Assembly (NCBI RefSeq): GCF_000730665.1
Contig: NZ_BBIV01000011.1
Span: 110,911-174,910 of the forward strand
Direction: 5' to 3'
Source: Pseudomonas plecoglossicida NBRC 103162 = DSM 15088
GTDB taxonomy: Bacteria; Pseudomonadota; Gammaproteobacteria; Pseudomonadales; Pseudomonadaceae
Length of the DNA: 64,000 nt
The translations under genes were made by a program, and so were the position numbers. The stretch's first letter is position 1. Every line of letters begins with the position of its first letter. The notes under the pieces were generated by a model. The model was given only the letters and a program-made list of their open reading frames with translations. It had not been told where the DNA came from and ran no database searches. Of the stretch, positions 61,971-64,000 are shown piece by piece.

Positions 61971-63202
61971 TGAGCGACATCATCCGCCGCGATCCACGCG
62001 CCGAGTGGATCGCCCGTAACCGTCTGCATCCGCTGCACGCGGCGATGCAGACGCAACAGACCCGCTGGATGGGGCCCAACGGCCTGATCCGCAAGAATCC
62101 CCATGCGCTTGCCGCCGGCTTCATCGGCCCGGCTGGCCTCAAGCGCATCGACCGCAGTGGTGCCCAGCAGGGTACGGGTGTCGGTGGGCGGCGCACGGCA
62201 GCGGCCGAGGTGCAGCTGCCGCTGCACCAGGTACCGGCACCGGCGTTTTATATCGCCGTGGTGCCGGACATGGTCGGTGGTCGCTTGAGCAGCCACGACC
62301 GCGACCTGCTGGGGCTGGCCCACAGCCTTGCCGGCAACGACGGCGCCGTGCTGGCCGTGGTGTTCGGGGAGCACAAGGAAAGCAACTTTTCCACAGCCGG
62401 GGTCGACCGCCTGCTGGTCATCGAGGGCGAGGCATTCGAAGGTTATGCACCGGAGCAGTTGGTGCAGGGCCTGCGGGCTGTGGATAACCAGTTCACCCCG
62501 CGTCACTGGCTGTTGCCCGATAGCCGCAGCGGTGGCGGCGAACTGGGCCGGCGCCTCGGCGCGGCCTTGGGCGAACGCCCGGCGACGCGGGTCTGGCAGG
62601 TCAGGGATGGCCAGTGCATCGGCCGTGCCGGTGCTGGCCAGCAGGACCTGCAGCGTGCTGTTCCACGGCTGATCCTGGGGGCGGCGGAGTGTGCCGAGCC
62701 GGTCAGCGAAACCCGTCACGAGGCATTGCCGGTGGAGTTGTCCACAAGCGTGGCACGCAGCCTGTCGCGTATCGAAGACCTGGGTGCGGTAGCCGTGGAC
62801 CCGGCCACCATCGCCATGGCCGAGGCCGAGTTCATCGTCTCGGGCGGCAACGGGGTGAAGGACTGGGACCTCTACCACAAGGCCACCGCGGCCCTTGGCG
62901 CCACCGAAGGCGCCTCGCGGGTGGCGGTGGACGACGGCTTCATGCCGCGCAACCGCCAGGTCGGTGCCACCGGTACCTGGGTCACGGCGCGTGTCTACGT
63001 GGCTGTGGGTATCTCTGGCGCGATCCAGCACCTGCAGGGCATCGGTGCCTGCGACAAGGTGGTGGCGATCAACATGGACCCTGGCTGCGACATGATCAAA
63101 CGGGCCGACCTGTCGGTGATTGGCGACAGCTCGGCGATTCTCCAGGCACTGATCGAGGCTGTGGACAACTTCCGCAGCGGCGGTCAGCGCGACGCGGCAT
63201 AA
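61970..63202 (+). CDS. etfA: Electron transfer flavoprotein alpha subunit, dgc-associated
   Basis: The 410-residue protein has an unusual N-terminal extension of about 85 residues, then the ETF-alpha fold with FAD site (RNRQVGATGTWV, YVAVGISGAIQHLQGI, VAINMDPGCDMIKRADLSVIGD). It is a locus-specific paralog of the general ETF, dedicated to dimethylglycine electrons by context. It overlaps dgcB (TGATG). Confidence 0.9.
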   Translation: MSDIIRRDPRAEWIARNRLHPLHAAMQTQQTRWMGPNGLIRKNPHALAAGFIGPAGLKRIDRSGAQQGTGVGGRRTAAAEVQLPLHQVPAPAFYIAVVPDMVGGRLSSHDRDLLGLAHSLAGNDGAVLAVVFGEHKESNFSTAGVDRLLVIEGEAFEGYAPEQLVQGLRAVDNQFTPRHWLLPDSRSGGGELGRRLGAALGERPATRVWQVRDGQCIGRAGAGQQDLQRAVPRLILGAAECAEPVSETRHEALPVELSTSVARSLSRIEDLGAVAVDPATIAMAEAEFIVSGGNGVKDWDLYHKATAALGATEGASRVAVDDGFMPRNRQVGATGTWVTARVYVAVGISGAIQHLQGIGACDKVVAINMDPGCDMIKRADLSVIGDSSAILQALIEAVDNFRSGGQRDAA

Positions 63203-63212
63203 GGGCACGAGC

Positions 63213-63983
63213 ATGAGTACGAAAGTCATCAGCCTGGTTTCCATTGGTGCCCACCCGAGCTCCGGTCGCGCCCGCCGCGCCGAGCAAGATGCCCGCGCCG
63301 TGGAGCTGGGCTTGCAACTGGCTGGGGATAACATGCAGGTGGTGCATGCCGGCGACCCGCGGGAAGAGGCGCTGCGGGCTTACCTGGGCATGGGCCTGGA
63401 TCATCTCGACGTGCTGGAACAGCCGGCTGGCGCCGATGTGTTGGGCGTGCTCGGTGATTATTTGCGCGATGCCGGTGCCCAGTTGGTACTCACCGGCAGC
63501 CAGGCAGAGACTGGCGAAGGATCGGGCATGTTGCCGTTCCTGCTGGCCGAGAAACTGGGCTGGCCGCTGGTGGTGGGGCTGGCCGAAGTGGAGTCGATCG
63601 ATAATGGCACTGCCCAGGTGCTGCAAGCATTGCCACGTGGGCAACGGCGTCGGCTGAAGGTACGCCTGCCGCTGCTGGCGACTGTGGATAACGCCGCGCC
63701 CAAGCCGCGCCAGAGCGCGTTTGGGCCGGCGCGCCGGGGTGTGCTGGCGGCGAGGAATGTGGCGATTGTCGAGGATGAACTGTTGGCGGATGCCGAGCTG
63801 CAGCCGGCGCGTCCACGGCCCAAAAGGCTCAAGGTGATCAAGGCCAAGAGCGGTGCGGACCGGATGAAGGCGGCGACAGCCAAGGCCAGTGGCGGCGGCG
63901 GCAAGGTGTTGAAGGATGTTTCTCCACAGGAAGGCGCCGAGGCGATTCTGAAGTTGTTGGTGGAGGAGGGGGTCTTGCGCTGA
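63213..63983 (+). CDS. etfB: Electron transfer flavoprotein beta subunit, dgc-associated
   Basis: The 256-residue protein has the ETF-beta pattern (SIGAHPSSGRARRAEQDARAVELG, VLTGSQAETGEGSGMLPFLLAEKLGWP). The C-terminus is Lys-rich with a Gly-rich stretch. It forms a heterodimer with the preceding alpha subunit and starts 10 nt after its stop. The next REP core begins at the window edge. Confidence 0.9.
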   Translation: MSTKVISLVSIGAHPSSGRARRAEQDARAVELGLQLAGDNMQVVHAGDPREEALRAYLGMGLDHLDVLEQPAGADVLGVLGDYLRDAGAQLVLTGSQAETGEGSGMLPFLLAEKLGWPLVVGLAEVESIDNGTAQVLQALPRGQRRRLKVRLPLLATVDNAAPKPRQSAFGPARRGVLAARNVAIVEDELLADAELQPARPRPKRLKVIKAKSGADRMKAATAKASGGGGKVLKDVSPQEGAEAILKLLVEEGVLR

Positions 63984-64000
63984 TCGCACTGGCCTCATCG

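Overview
The window is high-GC chromosomal DNA from a fluorescent Pseudomonas, most likely of the P. putida group. The reasons are the GbdR/CdhR choline-betaine-carnitine locus, dgcA-dgcB with paired ETF genes, a split his cluster (hisB-hisH-DUF2164-hisA-hisF), an OprD-family porin, and many REP sequences built on an ATCGCCGGC core. From memory the gene order resembles the P. putida KT2440 region from formate dehydrogenase accessory genes to dgcB; I could not verify this by search.

Layout. 1-10.5 kb: a YdeP-type molybdoenzyme with fdhD, a LysM/BON protein, yrfG-nudE-cysQ, a thioesterase, a DctB/DctD-like sigma-54 two-component system, and rfbC-rfbD. 10.6-24.3 kb: a kinase/LytM-like/aminotransferase fusion, agmatine deiminase, an OprD-type porin, a GltB-like flavoprotein, an OmpR/EnvZ-type pair and two decayed TonB-dependent receptors, then a DUF3079 protein and tRNA-Thr. 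24.3-33.5 kb: a small DUF3077-like gene with a structured leader, a methyltransferase, a basic amino acid ABC transporter, a GabP-type permease with a sigma-54 promoter, and ppk2. 33.6-36.8 kb: a lower-GC accessory patch with a second DUF3077-like gene and leader, an ImmA-type/PIN (DUF4411) pair and a HigA-like antitoxin without its toxin. 36.8-43.9 kb: tRNA-Phe, yggX-mutY-asmA and the his genes.

43.9-64 kb is one functional block. CbcXWV imports choline, betaine and carnitine. CaiX delivers carnitine, which CdhA, CdhC and CdhB convert to glycine betaine. The DgcA/DgcB/ETF system demethylates dimethylglycine, and SdaA deaminates the serine formed from the one-carbon units and glycine. GbdR and CdhR, both GlxA/AraC type, control it. 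I see tandem 21-bp-period direct repeats at the cbcX-sdaA and caiX-cdhR intergenic regions, and a strong sigma-54 promoter before gbdR.

The most unusual signal is a pair of leader RNAs at 24.88-25.09 kb (+) and 33.95-34.10 kb (-) in front of the two DUF3077-like genes. Both fold as a long closing helix holding a tetraloop hairpin and a second hairpin with a 12-nt loop. In both, that loop is complementary over 8 nt to the gene's own Shine-Dalgarno region, with different sequences in the two leaders (covariation). In both, the closing helix also has a competing downstream partner. This looks like a translational switch. Other candidates are an orphan + strand terminator behind a hairpin-rich stretch between gbdR and cdhB (possible sRNA) and an attenuator-like promoter/terminator unit before the porin.
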